From Heliocidaris erythrogramma (lineage: Eukaryota > Echinodermata > Echinoidea > Camarodonta > Echinometridae), in assembly GCA_025617745.1 (NCBI GenBank), contig CM046857.1, positions 26,010,094-26,074,093 of the forward strand: 64,000 nucleotides of DNA. The letters are read 5' to 3'. Under the pieces are notes generated by a model. It was given only the letters and a program-made list of their open reading frames with translations, ran no database searches and was not told the DNA's origin. Position numbers and translations under genes: made by a program. Position 1 is the first letter of the stretch; every line of letters starts with the position of its first letter. Positions 31,701-43,990 of the stretch are shown here, in pieces.

Positions 31701-34700
31701 CGATTCCTCATTGGATTGAATTTGCTCTTCCGAGAGCGGGCGTCTACCACGCGAAAAGCAGACTCGGGTATACGCGGAGTGCTAAAAATTTTTTAATCTC
31801 CGCTGTCGAATCTATAGCCCGCTTGCACCTCCTTGCGGTACGGACGGAGATGGTAAGAACGGCCAGCTAAGTTATTATAACATGATGAGAAGGGGGCATC
31901 CAGTTTCACCGCACTTCCCTTCTGAGCAGGAGACTTCAACTCTGAGTCTATGCAAAATATAGGCTGTGTTTCGTTATCCTCACCACGAGAGGTCGACTGA
32001 GACTTTAGTTGAGGGCAGTATTTTATTACCAAGTCGGCCGCTGATAAAATCTCTTTGTTGGGAGTCCGCTGCTCGTATTCGGTTGGGGTGGATTCTTGTG
32101 ACTGAGAACTTCTAACACTCCCAAAATTCTCCGATCTAGCGGACACAGAATACAGGGAAAAGCTTTCCCCCTCATCGCCCCATTTATTCGCACGTGACGC
32201 CAATTGGGGCTGATGATAACCAAGCTCCTCATCAGACACTTCGGTTAAATGAATAGAAGCGGGAGCAGGATGTGACCGACCCCCAAGATCAGCCGATTCA
32301 CGGTAGCGGGGCTTATCGGTACGACGAGAGCAATCCCGAGATTTCCTGGCGGGGAGGGAGTCTTCCCTACCACCAGCGGGAACCGTCCCCTGCCGAGCGG
32401 GGAGGTCCTCCCGTTCCGGCGAGTCTGGCGGGGGGCGCGAGACGGTATGCGGTGCTGAAGAGCTACGGGGACCTGTCGAATCACCCGCGATTGCGGGTAG
32501 GGTCTGCGTAGCTGAAAAAACATGAGAAGAGTTCCCCGAACCTGTCGTATCCCCTGCCCGAGCAGGGAGGGTTCCGGAGAATTGTTGAGCGAAAGCTGAC
32601 ATGGCCTGAAAAAAGAAGTTGCAGGCCTCCGCGGAATCAGGAAGAGACGAGCTCGGGGCCCCGAGAGCGGGACCCACGCCCGGTACTACACGTTGCGGAG
32701 CTCCCGATGGGAGCTCGGGTTCTAACGATTGACGTCCCGTAACTCGGGACTGAGCCTCAGAGCCGGAGGGGGTGTTGTTATCACCCACGACCTCGGACTG
32801 CTGAACACTAGCCTTAGCTATGGAGGTGGTTAATTTTTTAGAACCATCAACCTCGAGCAGGCTATCGGACTTATGTTTGGAGGTGGTAGACAGTTTACCA
32901 TCGACCTCGCTTTTGTTTTTGGGTTTAGCCCCCGTTTTAGTCTTTTTCGGAGGGGGAACCTTCGGAGGGTTAGCGCCGGGCTGGGACGGCCGCTTTCTCC
33001 CTCCACTGCTGCTGTTCGACCGCGGCGCCGAACGGGAAGAAGAGGAGGCTTGATCGAGCGCCTCGGCTAAAGTTAGGTTTTCTTTCGTCATAATTACGAC
33101 TAAGAAGAAAACTAGAAACAAGAAAGGTCTACTTAGCTGAAATTACGAAGGATTTCTTGCAAAGGTAGTGTAAATAATCCTTGTAACAGTCCAATAAATT
33201 CCAGAAAAAACTCGCGAGGGAATCACTGTAATGAACGTGAAGGCACGTCGGCAAAGAAAGAGGACGTTTTATAACATGTGGGGATTCTTATAGCGCGAGT
33301 GTGCGGGGTTTCCCAGGTGGCTAGCAGGGCTGCCAGGGTCAAAAGGTCAATTTTTTAATAGCCGAGGGAATTCTTCTGGCAAAGAATAATGGCACTTGTT
33401 ATTGGATAGGTAAGTGAAGCGAAAGGAAGTAGATAAGAAAGAAATGTCTTTCTCTAGCAAAAATAAATTCATTGCAAATTTTGTAAATTTTCCACTACAG
33501 GGTATGTACATGTACATGCAATGAAATGCATTCAGAAAGAAAGATATGCAACAGATGCAAAGCAATCATATTTCTTCCCACTATCTTTGTGATATACATG
33601 TAGCCTACTTTTTCAAATAGTTTTTAACATGAATACATCTACAATCTACAATGTACATGTACATGTACATGCATGTATACAGTTTGTGCACAATTCACAA
33701 ATCTCATTTCTTGATATAAATGAAAACAGTACCTTTGAATAAAAAAAATAAACTCAGTCTTGGTTGCAGAATTTGTTGGAAATCTCTATGACCATTTACT
33801 TTTTTCTTGGTCAGATATTTTTGTCTAAAAAAGGTACATTTCTGCTGAAAAGACCCCTGGTTCATGTACGCTGTGTCTGTAAGTCTGTCAATGCTTTGTA
33901 AAGGTACACATAAAATATAAACTATTGAATGAATTTTCACTTGCATTAAGTACAGGGATGCCACTTAGAATTGATAAAAAAGTAGGAAAAATCATCTAGA
34001 ATGGGCCCTTGTGTACATAAAAAGTGGTTTTCTATGGCTAAAAATATGTTGAAAAAGTAGGAATCCCTACTTTTGTCTGAAAAGTGGCATCCATGTATAT
34101 CGCCAGTTTGAAATGACTTGACATGAGAAAATTTTTCAAAGATCAATCTGCTCACCCCACTCCATACTGTATTCTCTGTATCCTGCAGCTTCTCCCAGTT
34201 GAGTCTCTTGACAGACATCTTCCCTTCCCTCGTCCAGTTGTTATTCATCTCCCCTGGGACGGGAGGGGGAGGAGGAGGGACTGGGGGAGGGGGCGGTGCT
34301 ATGGGAGGGGGCGGGGGTATCATGGAGGTAGGGGACCTTGCTTCCATGCTCTGCTGGGATGATGACCCATCTGCATATTAAGAGAAATCAGAAATCAAAG
34401 TTATCAAAATTATATCAGTAAAGCACCATACATGTACATGGTTGTAGGACGGTACAGTGGAACCTCGTATTAAAGAACACTTAAATAACAAACTCTCGTT
34501 ATAACAAGGTAATTTTACCGGTCCTCCTTCTTTGTATTCTATTGTTTTCTAGCCCTGATATAACCAGGTCTCGATGCAAAGAGGTAATTTCCTTGGTCCG
34601 GAGGAGTTTGTTATTAGGAGGATCCACTGTACATACAGTGTACTTGTACATAATTATGTACAAGTACTGTATGTTTGTATGGAGATTTCAGTTGACAAAA

Positions 34701-37700
34701 ATGTCCATAACAGGATGTTCTCCTTTGCAACAGCTTGAAAAGATTATCAATGAACAAGCAGGGTACATGTAGGTTTGATTTTTAATTCCATGCAATTTTC
34801 GATGCTCATGATCCTGACTTCTCTTTGGCTTCATCTTGGACAGGTTAAATGGATAGAGCTTGATAATATGAACAAATGTTTCATTCATTTGTTTCATTTT
34901 GAATGCATACATGTATGTACATATAAATGTATGTAAATGTTAGATGTCCTTCCTTCCTTTGAACACTGTGTTTAATATTGTCCGCTTTGGACCAATGAAA
35001 CTTCAAGCCATCAAATCATTTAAAAACTATCACAAATTGTAACATTTAAACCCAAGGTGACAACATTTGAAATAGAGCATTATAAATCTGTACACTGTAC
35101 ATGATATTGATTGCTACATGTACATGTATAAGCTTGATCATGCAGAGTATTATTGTAGCTTCAGGTTAATCATGGCAAACCTGTTAGTAAAACATGAACG
35201 TGTAAATGATGCAGGTCAATTTCGGTATGGATGTACAAGAATTGCAGACAATTGTTAAATAAAGCCTTAGTGCATGTACAGTAGGTGAAAAATAAGAATA
35301 AATGGACAAATAAACAACAAAGACAAAGGTTGTAAATCATGGGAGTGAATACAATTGAATGATAGAATTGTAAACCCACAAACACCATGCATATATCGGG
35401 TGTTCAATTATTTTAAAGACTGCGCTTGAAAATATGAACTGTATTGCATCATTCCACCTTTCTCTTTATCTTTCCATCTACATGTATCATTCTATCCTTC
35501 TATCCACAAACCTTCTTCGCCGGTGTCATCATCTCCATTAATCATGGTCGACTCCAGTGATCCATTGTGTTCCTCCTGGGGGAGGTGTATGACAGGAGGG
35601 GGGAGGTGTATGACAGGAGGCGGGATGGAGTGTGGCCGACTCTGCTGTGTGCTGCGGATCAGCTCGTCCATGCGCTCCTGGATGCTCTTTTCTGAGAGGG
35701 ATGGGCTGGAGGCGTGGCTTACCGAACTCCGGTTGGAGTGGTTGCGTTCACCTGTGCTGGAGTTTGGTGAAGTCTAGAAGATTGGAAAGAAAGGTAAACA
35801 ATCATTATGCCGATACTTCTAATTCCCTACTCTTGTGAGTGATTGCAGGAAATCCCACCCTAATGTTATGCCAGAATACACGTACACTGTAGGGTATGAC
35901 ACAGACGAGGTGACCTTTCTGTCTAAAACATTACATACTTAGGTACAAGCATTTTGATGGTGGACCCTACAGAATACTTTTATTGTATTAAGAAAACCAA
36001 TGAAAAAATTGAAAAATCCACAAAATTGTATCAAAGATAAATGTAAAAATTTGATGTGACAAAATCTGATTTTGATACCATTGGGCAAAGTGGATGGCAC
36101 GCCAAGGTTTCGAGAGTAAGACTCCAAAATCGTCTAATTCATGAAAGATACATGTACATGTAACTGCGTGTGGGAAGGTTCACCCTATTCCATAGCCTAC
36201 ATAACATCAGAATGGCAAACTGCATCTTTCAACAGCCCTAAACTCTTACAAAAAAATCATGAGACACTTGTTTTTAATCTACATGTAAAACTTGTTTACC
36301 CCTTGAAGATCTTACGCCTAACCCATTACTTCTATTTGTCTCCTGCATTTCTTTCTTGTCCCCTCTACCAGTGGCCCCAGCATTTTCAACTTTCTCTTCC
36401 TCCTACACCCCCAGAAGTGTGACGATGAAAAATTCTTCAAACTCACCTGCATATCTGGAAAGGACCAGTTATCATCATGGCTATGATGCTGCCGATTTCT
36501 GGAGTTGGAGCGCTGCCTCCCGTCCTGGTAGGCGTCCAGGCTCCCTATCTCATCGGACCCCCTCCTGCCCATCAGTGGAGTAGAGTGGGCGAGGTCTGCG
36601 GGCGGGGACCTCGGAGGGGAGAAGCTTCCGTTTCGTCGTGAGTTATTGTTGTTGTTGACGCTCTCGTTGGCCGGAGCGCGGCCGTTTTCTTGGGTTGACC
36701 TGGAGGACCTTGGCACGGATTTTGATCGGGACTGGCTGCTGCGAAGGGACGCGGCCGCGCCCTCATCGTCTGACACGAGGTCAGCAACAACTACATAATT
36801 GATAAAGAGTTAAATGTAGGTGAGGAAAAGTAAATGATGATGATGATGGCCGTTTCCTCTGGTTCGAGGATTAATGGGAATTTAGTTAGTTACGGCATGA
36901 TTTAAAAAGACTAAATAGAGTGACAGACTCTAGCGCAATTCAGGCAGGGAAGCCTTGGATAGGGGGCTTTGGGCAGCTGAAGCCTTCCTCTGCCTGCGCT
37001 TCTCCTCCAAAGCTTCTCTAAATGTAGGTGAGGAAAAGTAGTCGCAATCAGAACCCGAGTAGCTAAAGCCCACATTTACAATTTTGTGAACTCTGCATGC
37101 TGGTACATTACATTTTTTAGTCGATGTAAAAATTGTAATTAAAACAATACTTAGTCTAGTGCATGTATATCTCAAAGTAGTTTTATAACAAAAAGGCAAA
37201 ATATCACAATGAGTGAGGACAATACATGTTTTAAGCTATGAAAAATTCATGAATATGTGTTCAAAGTGCTTCAAAGAAGAACTGCCACTAAACAGTGCAC
37301 ATGACATGTCAAAGGGAATATGATTGACCAGTGCTAAATATATGATGGAGACTAGAATTGAAGCTTGAGGAACTCATATTCACTGCCAACGGTGTGCAAT
37401 TATAAAGATTGATACTTGAAACTACTTGTGCCAATGATGAAGAACAAATACATGTTCCTCTATAACATGAGATGATGTAAATGTATGTGCCATTCATGCA
37501 CAGTACAATTTATATATTTGAAAAGGAATGATTACATGATTGTACGGACATACAAATTCATCTAAAATAGCAACAGAAAAAATATCAATCTTGGATTGTG
37601 GTAGATGTAAGGCAATACGAAGCATCATGCGGTTACATGTCATGCAATAAATACTGTAAATCAGTTTTTAAAATAGAAACAAATGAAAGAAACAACCAAG

Positions 37701-40700
37701 TTAATGAAAAAGTTAAATGCAAAGATTTTTCAACAACAAAATAAAATAAAAGGATTGGGAATAAGATATTCTCCAATTTTTAAATATTGTGAATACTACT
37801 CATCAGTATCAGAATACAACTTTAAAAGTCTTTTTGCTCTGAAATTTGAAATTGCAAGAAATCTTATCAAAAGATATTCAAGTAAACTAATTTAAATTAG
37901 GATCTCACTTTAATATTTTATAATTGCATAATGTGTATCCATGACCTTATTAAAGTTTAAGCATGCATGTACAGTCATGGAAAAAATTATTAGACCAAGC
38001 ATGGTTACTGATAGTGTTATTTTTGTGGTAAGAAAGAAATAAAATTACATAAAAGCAAGGTATAATATTGCAGAAGCTTGGTCTAATAATTTTTTTTTCC
38101 AGGGCTGTATGTTCAAGACAGTGACTGTAAAAAATGTCCATAGTTGATATATTGTCCATTGTACATTATAAGATCTTTAAAATATTATTTTAAAAATGTG
38201 TATGACCAACAGGTTCCTACTATAACTGATAAGCATGTTTCCTTATACTCAAAACCTGTTTTAAATCACTGAACAGCTAATGGTCCTCTTGATTTATCTA
38301 CCCTCTATATTCAAAACCCTCCATGTGACAGTAACACCGTAAAACTACCAAAAAAGTCGCAGTGTGATTTCAGTTAGAGCTCAATAAAAGGGTATCTGGT
38401 CAGCATGATCAAATTATGACCCTAGCTTCCTACTACATGTACTACTTGTCTCATTTTGATCTCCCATAACTTTATAACAGAGTAGGCTGTTGCACTGATT
38501 GATACTGAGACTTAATAAAGAGCAGGATGTACCATAATTAGTGTGCCAATTAAGTTTTTATGGACAATCTGATAATCTGTTCACAGAATTTCTATTGAGT
38601 GGTAATCCTCTTTTTGTCACCTTTGCAAAATACCTCATGCACTGGAGTGCTTTATGAATAAACTCTAACCTTTAAACACATTGTACAAAAGAGTAAGATT
38701 CTTTGGGACTGGATACTCGCCTTTCAAAGGGTTATAGGAACACCCAATTTTGATGAGTCATATACCACTTTAAAGCTAAGAATATACTCTATTAGAATCA
38801 CACTTGACCTAAAAAAAAATCATACCCTAGCGACTTCTTGGTGGTTTTGTGGTGCTGGGTAACATGCATGTATACCACTTACCTGTCAATACATGGTTTC
38901 CCATGAATGAATGCATTTCCTTATTCTAAAAACCTGTTGCATATTTATAACTGCTTATGGTTCCTCTAATTATCAACATATTTCCCACTATCTACAACCC
39001 TCAATATACAAAATTAAATACCATTAACCAAACCAATGGCTTCCTAACATATGAAACCATTGCCTTAAATTAAAAAACAACAATGTACAGTGTATAAGAC
39101 ATTCACATCACTCACATGTACATGTACAGTAAGTCAAATACTTTCTCCTATATCAGCAACACTGTATCTGTACTCACAGCCCCTCGCATAAGAAAATTAA
39201 AAAAACACTAACCTGCCAATGGGTTCCTCACGAAAGAACCCATTTCCCTGTGCTCAAAGCCCCCCGTATTAGATAAAAAAGTCTCCTGAGAGAGTTGGGA
39301 GCGTCGGCGGCCGGTAGGGAGGGAGTGAAAGGTGTTGAAGCGTTCCCCCTGGGGGCGGTGCTGCCGGGGGTAAAACATGCGATCATCGGGCACCAAATCA
39401 TCATCCTCGTCATAATCTGGGTGGCGAGGTTAGATATGGAGATATGGAGGAAGGGAAAATGCAGGGATAGGTGAGCAAATTTTCATGCTGGTGGTTATAG
39501 CGTTGGGGATGTTAGAAAAGCAGGGTATGCATTCAATATTTTCTCAGAATAAAATTGTAAATTAACTAAAACAAGTGCTTAACTTTTGCAACATTCTTAC
39601 ATGTACACGTATTTCAGTGTATTGAGTCTAAAAAGAATTTAAACAGGTGGCCTTACATAGTCAAAGTAAATCAACAGTCAAAAATTGATTGACTATACTG
39701 TGAATTGAAATTCTTAAAAATGAAAATTACATTTTCATCTAAACCTTTACGAGGTTACTACACGTACATTAAAGGGATTCGGTAACTTTGTGGAGGCTTG
39801 ATGTCTTGTACATGTATAATGATGTTCAGAAGGGTAAATGAATAGCCAGGCATAGAAAGGTTTTCAAATATATAATGCTATATTATTAATATTTCTGACT
39901 GAATACTCCCATTTATGGTCATACGCTTTAGTCTAACACCGAGTCTATGGGAGAAAATGAGTCTGGCATTTCTGGTCACTTGCATATAATTATGTTTACT
40001 TTTGTGAAGCACATGATGATTTTGCAATGCTTGTTTTCCTGGGCTTCATTTTTTACACTATATTACATACACTGATAGCATGCAAGGCCAGACTTTATCA
40101 AGAATCTAGTTACCAAATCACTTTAAATGTTCCAAAACAAAGTTGTGCATACAGTTTAAGCAATTCAAAAGTTCAGTGAATGTTTTATGCAAGAATGCTG
40201 TATTTAAAAAAGGAAATATATGCATATTTATACATCACAGAACTTTATACAAAAATAATTTGAGTACCACAGGTCTACATCATTATGTTTGCATTACAGT
40301 ACATTGAGAAATCAAATACCATGTGCAGCATTTTGTTAAAGTGACAGTAAACTGAAGCTCCTAAATATCGCCATCTTTGTGTCTGTGCCTCTCATTTTCC
40401 CATCATGCCCCAATCTAGTTTGTAAAAGCTCAGAATGTACCCAAACACAATTTTCCACAATGCCAACTCAAAAATAATAGTTTGAAATATAAAATTTGCC
40501 TATTGTCCAAACAAGCTGTTTGTCAAAATTCAAAATAAAATGCAATTAATTTTCAAATTTTAATCTTAATTTAGGATTAACTGTAAGATGGTGCTCTTCA
40601 AGTTCTACTAGTTTAATGCCACTTTAATATGAGGAATACAATATACAAGCCTCAGGGATGCCACTTAGAATTGATAATTGAAAGCCTGAAAATCATCTAG

Positions 40701-43700
40701 AATGAGCCATTTTGTACAAACAAAAGTGTTTTCTATGGAGTGAAAATAAGTTGCTTGGGCCTGAATTCAGGCTTTTGCCTGAAAAGTGGCATCACTGAGG
40801 TCTATACACCATCCAATCATGTAGTCATTAAATGCAGAAAAACATAACTTAAAATAGCAAAAACACATTCCAAGAAGAAAACTATGTCACAGAAACACAG
40901 AGTCAGTGATTTATGACAAGATGAAATAGATAGGACTCCTAAGAAAATGAAAAATATATGTGAATACAGTAAAAAAAAAAAATCACACATGCATATAGTA
41001 GTTAAAAATCTTTATGACTCCATTAACAGAAGAGTTTTCACTTATTTGATTAGAGGGCATTGCAACATCTCAGCCTATATGTGACCCTCCACCACAAAAC
41101 GACCAATAAGTCGCAATGGGAGTTTTAGAGTAAACAGATGAAAAAGGTGGTTTGGGGTGGAAATTTTGATTTTAACTTTTTTGTATTTTCTGAAAGTTCA
41201 TTTATTATTCTAGCATCAGACAAAATTTCAGGTTAAAATACATTGTCGAAATATGTTTTTACTCTCATTCAAAATGACCATGTTTTCCTGGACATTCAAA
41301 CTCTGTGTGTCAACTTGCTGGGATTGTACTTCACATCGCTTTTCTGGTATAGCTTAAAAACTATGCACTGTCTGATATTCAAAATCTAAAGAAACATACA
41401 AATATATCTATTCTGGAGGTACGGAAAGTCTCAACCCAATCCAATTACATGTAGTACTTCATGGTGTATGCTAGGGAGTTTTGACTCAACCTTTTGTGCA
41501 ACAAACAATAGGACACAGATTAGGTGCTCTTAAATGGTCACTCTTCTTTAGAGCCTGTTTTCTCTAGTGTTTTGGTCATTAGCCTGTCTGACACGTTGAC
41601 ATTCTCATTGTAATTTACAAGGGTTTGCTTAGTCCATACAAGACGAATTACATGTATATATCATTTTAAAGCTTAGAATCTAAGCTTTCAAACTGTGTTG
41701 AAATATCGAAAACCCAAATTTCCGACTTATTGGTCGTTTTGTGGTGGAGGGTCACATATTATATTATTATTATACAAGTAAACGGAACAAATAATGTTCC
41801 CCAAAGAACATAATACTTCTCAAGGAAACAGATTCATTATTGAAAGAGTTAATATAGCCATATAGAGAAAAATAATTGATGCCTCAACAGAAATGAACAG
41901 GGAGTTATTGTAACTTGGAGTTAACAAACGGAGTTTATTTCTGAGAGTGTCAAATACTATAAAAACCAGCCCACAAGTTACTTTTGACATTATGTGGTAC
42001 ACATTATCTTAATTAGAGAAGTCACATTGCAAGCTGATATTCTGAATATACATGAAGCATACCAGCATGAAACCCCCAAAATACAGAGCCAAAACATATT
42101 CGACAATTGGTTCTCTTTCAGATATGTTTAATAAATATTACAAAAATCAGAAATTCAAAGAAAGAAGATCAAGGTGAAAATACCTATATGACTTGTACAG
42201 TTTGTACATATATGCATGCTGTCTGACTTGAAATGAAAATATAGCTATGTGGAAACTACATGTGAAAAGCATTCTCAAGAACATGCCATAAAGAATTTTC
42301 ATGTGAGAAAAGATCTCCCATGTACAGTAGAGTCTAGTCTAAAAAGAAATTAAATCCAAGCATACAAGTAGAAAAAATGAAATTAGCATACGTGTAGATA
42401 TCCCAGGCATGAAATGAATTACATTGTATTCCACTTGAGAAAGAATTTTGTGATAAAGGTTTGCGTGTCTACATGTAGGAGTAAATACATACATGAGTAC
42501 ATGTGCAAGTAAAGTATCTTTAGCTTGTGGGAAATTGCACCCAAATGAAACTAGATGAATTCTCGACTGCACGCAGTCAAAATTTATGCCTCCGCCCTTG
42601 CCAGATCAGAAATAAATTGCACGTTCATGTTGATTTGTTAAAATATTTTATTGAACCAGAATAACAAGCCTCTAATTACATGTTAATTGACCTCTTTGAC
42701 ATTTGACCTTACACCTTATAACCCAAAAGTCTGATCACTTTATACGAAATAGTTGAGATATGGTGATAACAAAGGTAAAAAAACATTAATTTCACATACA
42801 CCTGTATAATGACCTCTATGAACTGTCACCTTTGACCTACCTGAACAAAAAACAGTTGGTCTCATTATGGTGATGCATACTAGTTCTAAGTTTGAAGTTA
42901 ATGGATCAAATGGTTCTTGAGATATCACGTTAAGGCTAAAACCTGCAATTTCAGAATTGACCTTTGATCTACGTATCCCAAAATCTAATCAGATCTTCTT
43001 TCTATGGTGATACAAACTAGTACCAATTCATACCTCAAATGGTTCTTCAGATATCGCGATAACAAGGCTAACATCTGCAATTTCAGAACTTGACCTGTGA
43101 CCATTGACCTGTGACCTTTGACCTACATACCCCAAAATCTAATCAGATCCTCTTCCTAATACATACTAGCACCAGATTTGAAGTTCATACCTCAAATGGT
43201 TCTTGAGTTATCGCGAGAACGAAGCCAACACCTGAAATTTCAGTAATTGGCCTCTGTGACCTTGACCTTTGACCTGCGTACCCAAAATTCTAATCAGATC
43301 GCCTTCCTATGGTGATACATACTAGTACCAAGTTTGAAGTTCATACCTCAAATGGTTCTTGAGTTATCGCTAGAATGAGGCCAACACCTGAAATTTCAGA
43401 AATTGGCCTCTGTGACCTTGACCTTTGACCTACGTACCCCAAAATCTAATCAGATCGTCTTTCTATGGTGATACATATTAGCACCAAGTTTGAAGTTTAT
43501 AACTTATGTGGTTGTTGAGTTATCGCTAGAAAAAGAAAGCGGGACGGACGGACGGACAGACAACCTGAAAACAAAATGCTTCCTGCACCACTTTCGGTGG
43601 GCGGATGCATAGTGGGTGGAGGCATAACAAGAGAAACAGGATGGTGAAAGTTTGAATGAATTAGACAAAGAATAAGAAATTTATGAATGTTTGAAATATG

Positions 43701-43953
43701 AGATCACTAAATCTATAGGGATCACAAACTGGCAATTTGGTGAGTCGACTGTGACGTACTCCCAGTCAACTCTCCCGATCATTAATTGACTGTCTTCTCC
43801 TAAGCGCCTTTTCCCTCAGGGCAGGACTCAAAATATATTGTTATAAATTTTGAAAATTGACAATTTAGTCATTCTGTGTGGTGGAGCAAACGGGACTGTT
43901 GTCTACCGCTACATCATAGTGACATTACCGATTAAGGCCAGTTTGAAATTCCC

Positions 43954-43990
<37 letters not shown>

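Larger units (their letters stand above)
27632..33434 (-). mobile_element. DIRS-like tyrosine-recombinase retrotransposon, 5.8 kb, defective
   Basis: Minus-strand element with three overlapping coding regions in DIRS order: Gag-like, RT-RNase H-methylase-like, tyrosine recombinase. The termini are inverted (about 27669-27834 against 33262-33430) and each has a short unmatched extension. An internal complementary region at 27896-27990 equals the inverse of the left terminus joined to the inverse of the right terminus, the structure known from DIRS1 and thought to template a circular intermediate. No target-site duplication is seen, as expected for recombinase insertion. It lies in a delphilin intron in the gene's own orientation. 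In-frame stops at 31793, 30994 and 30544 and a frameshift at 29388-29395 make this copy non-autonomous. Confidence 0.93.

Noticed and set aside
34123-34381. Gly/Arg-rich plus-strand frames opposite FH1
   Set aside because: Antisense shadow of the proline-rich FH1 codons.
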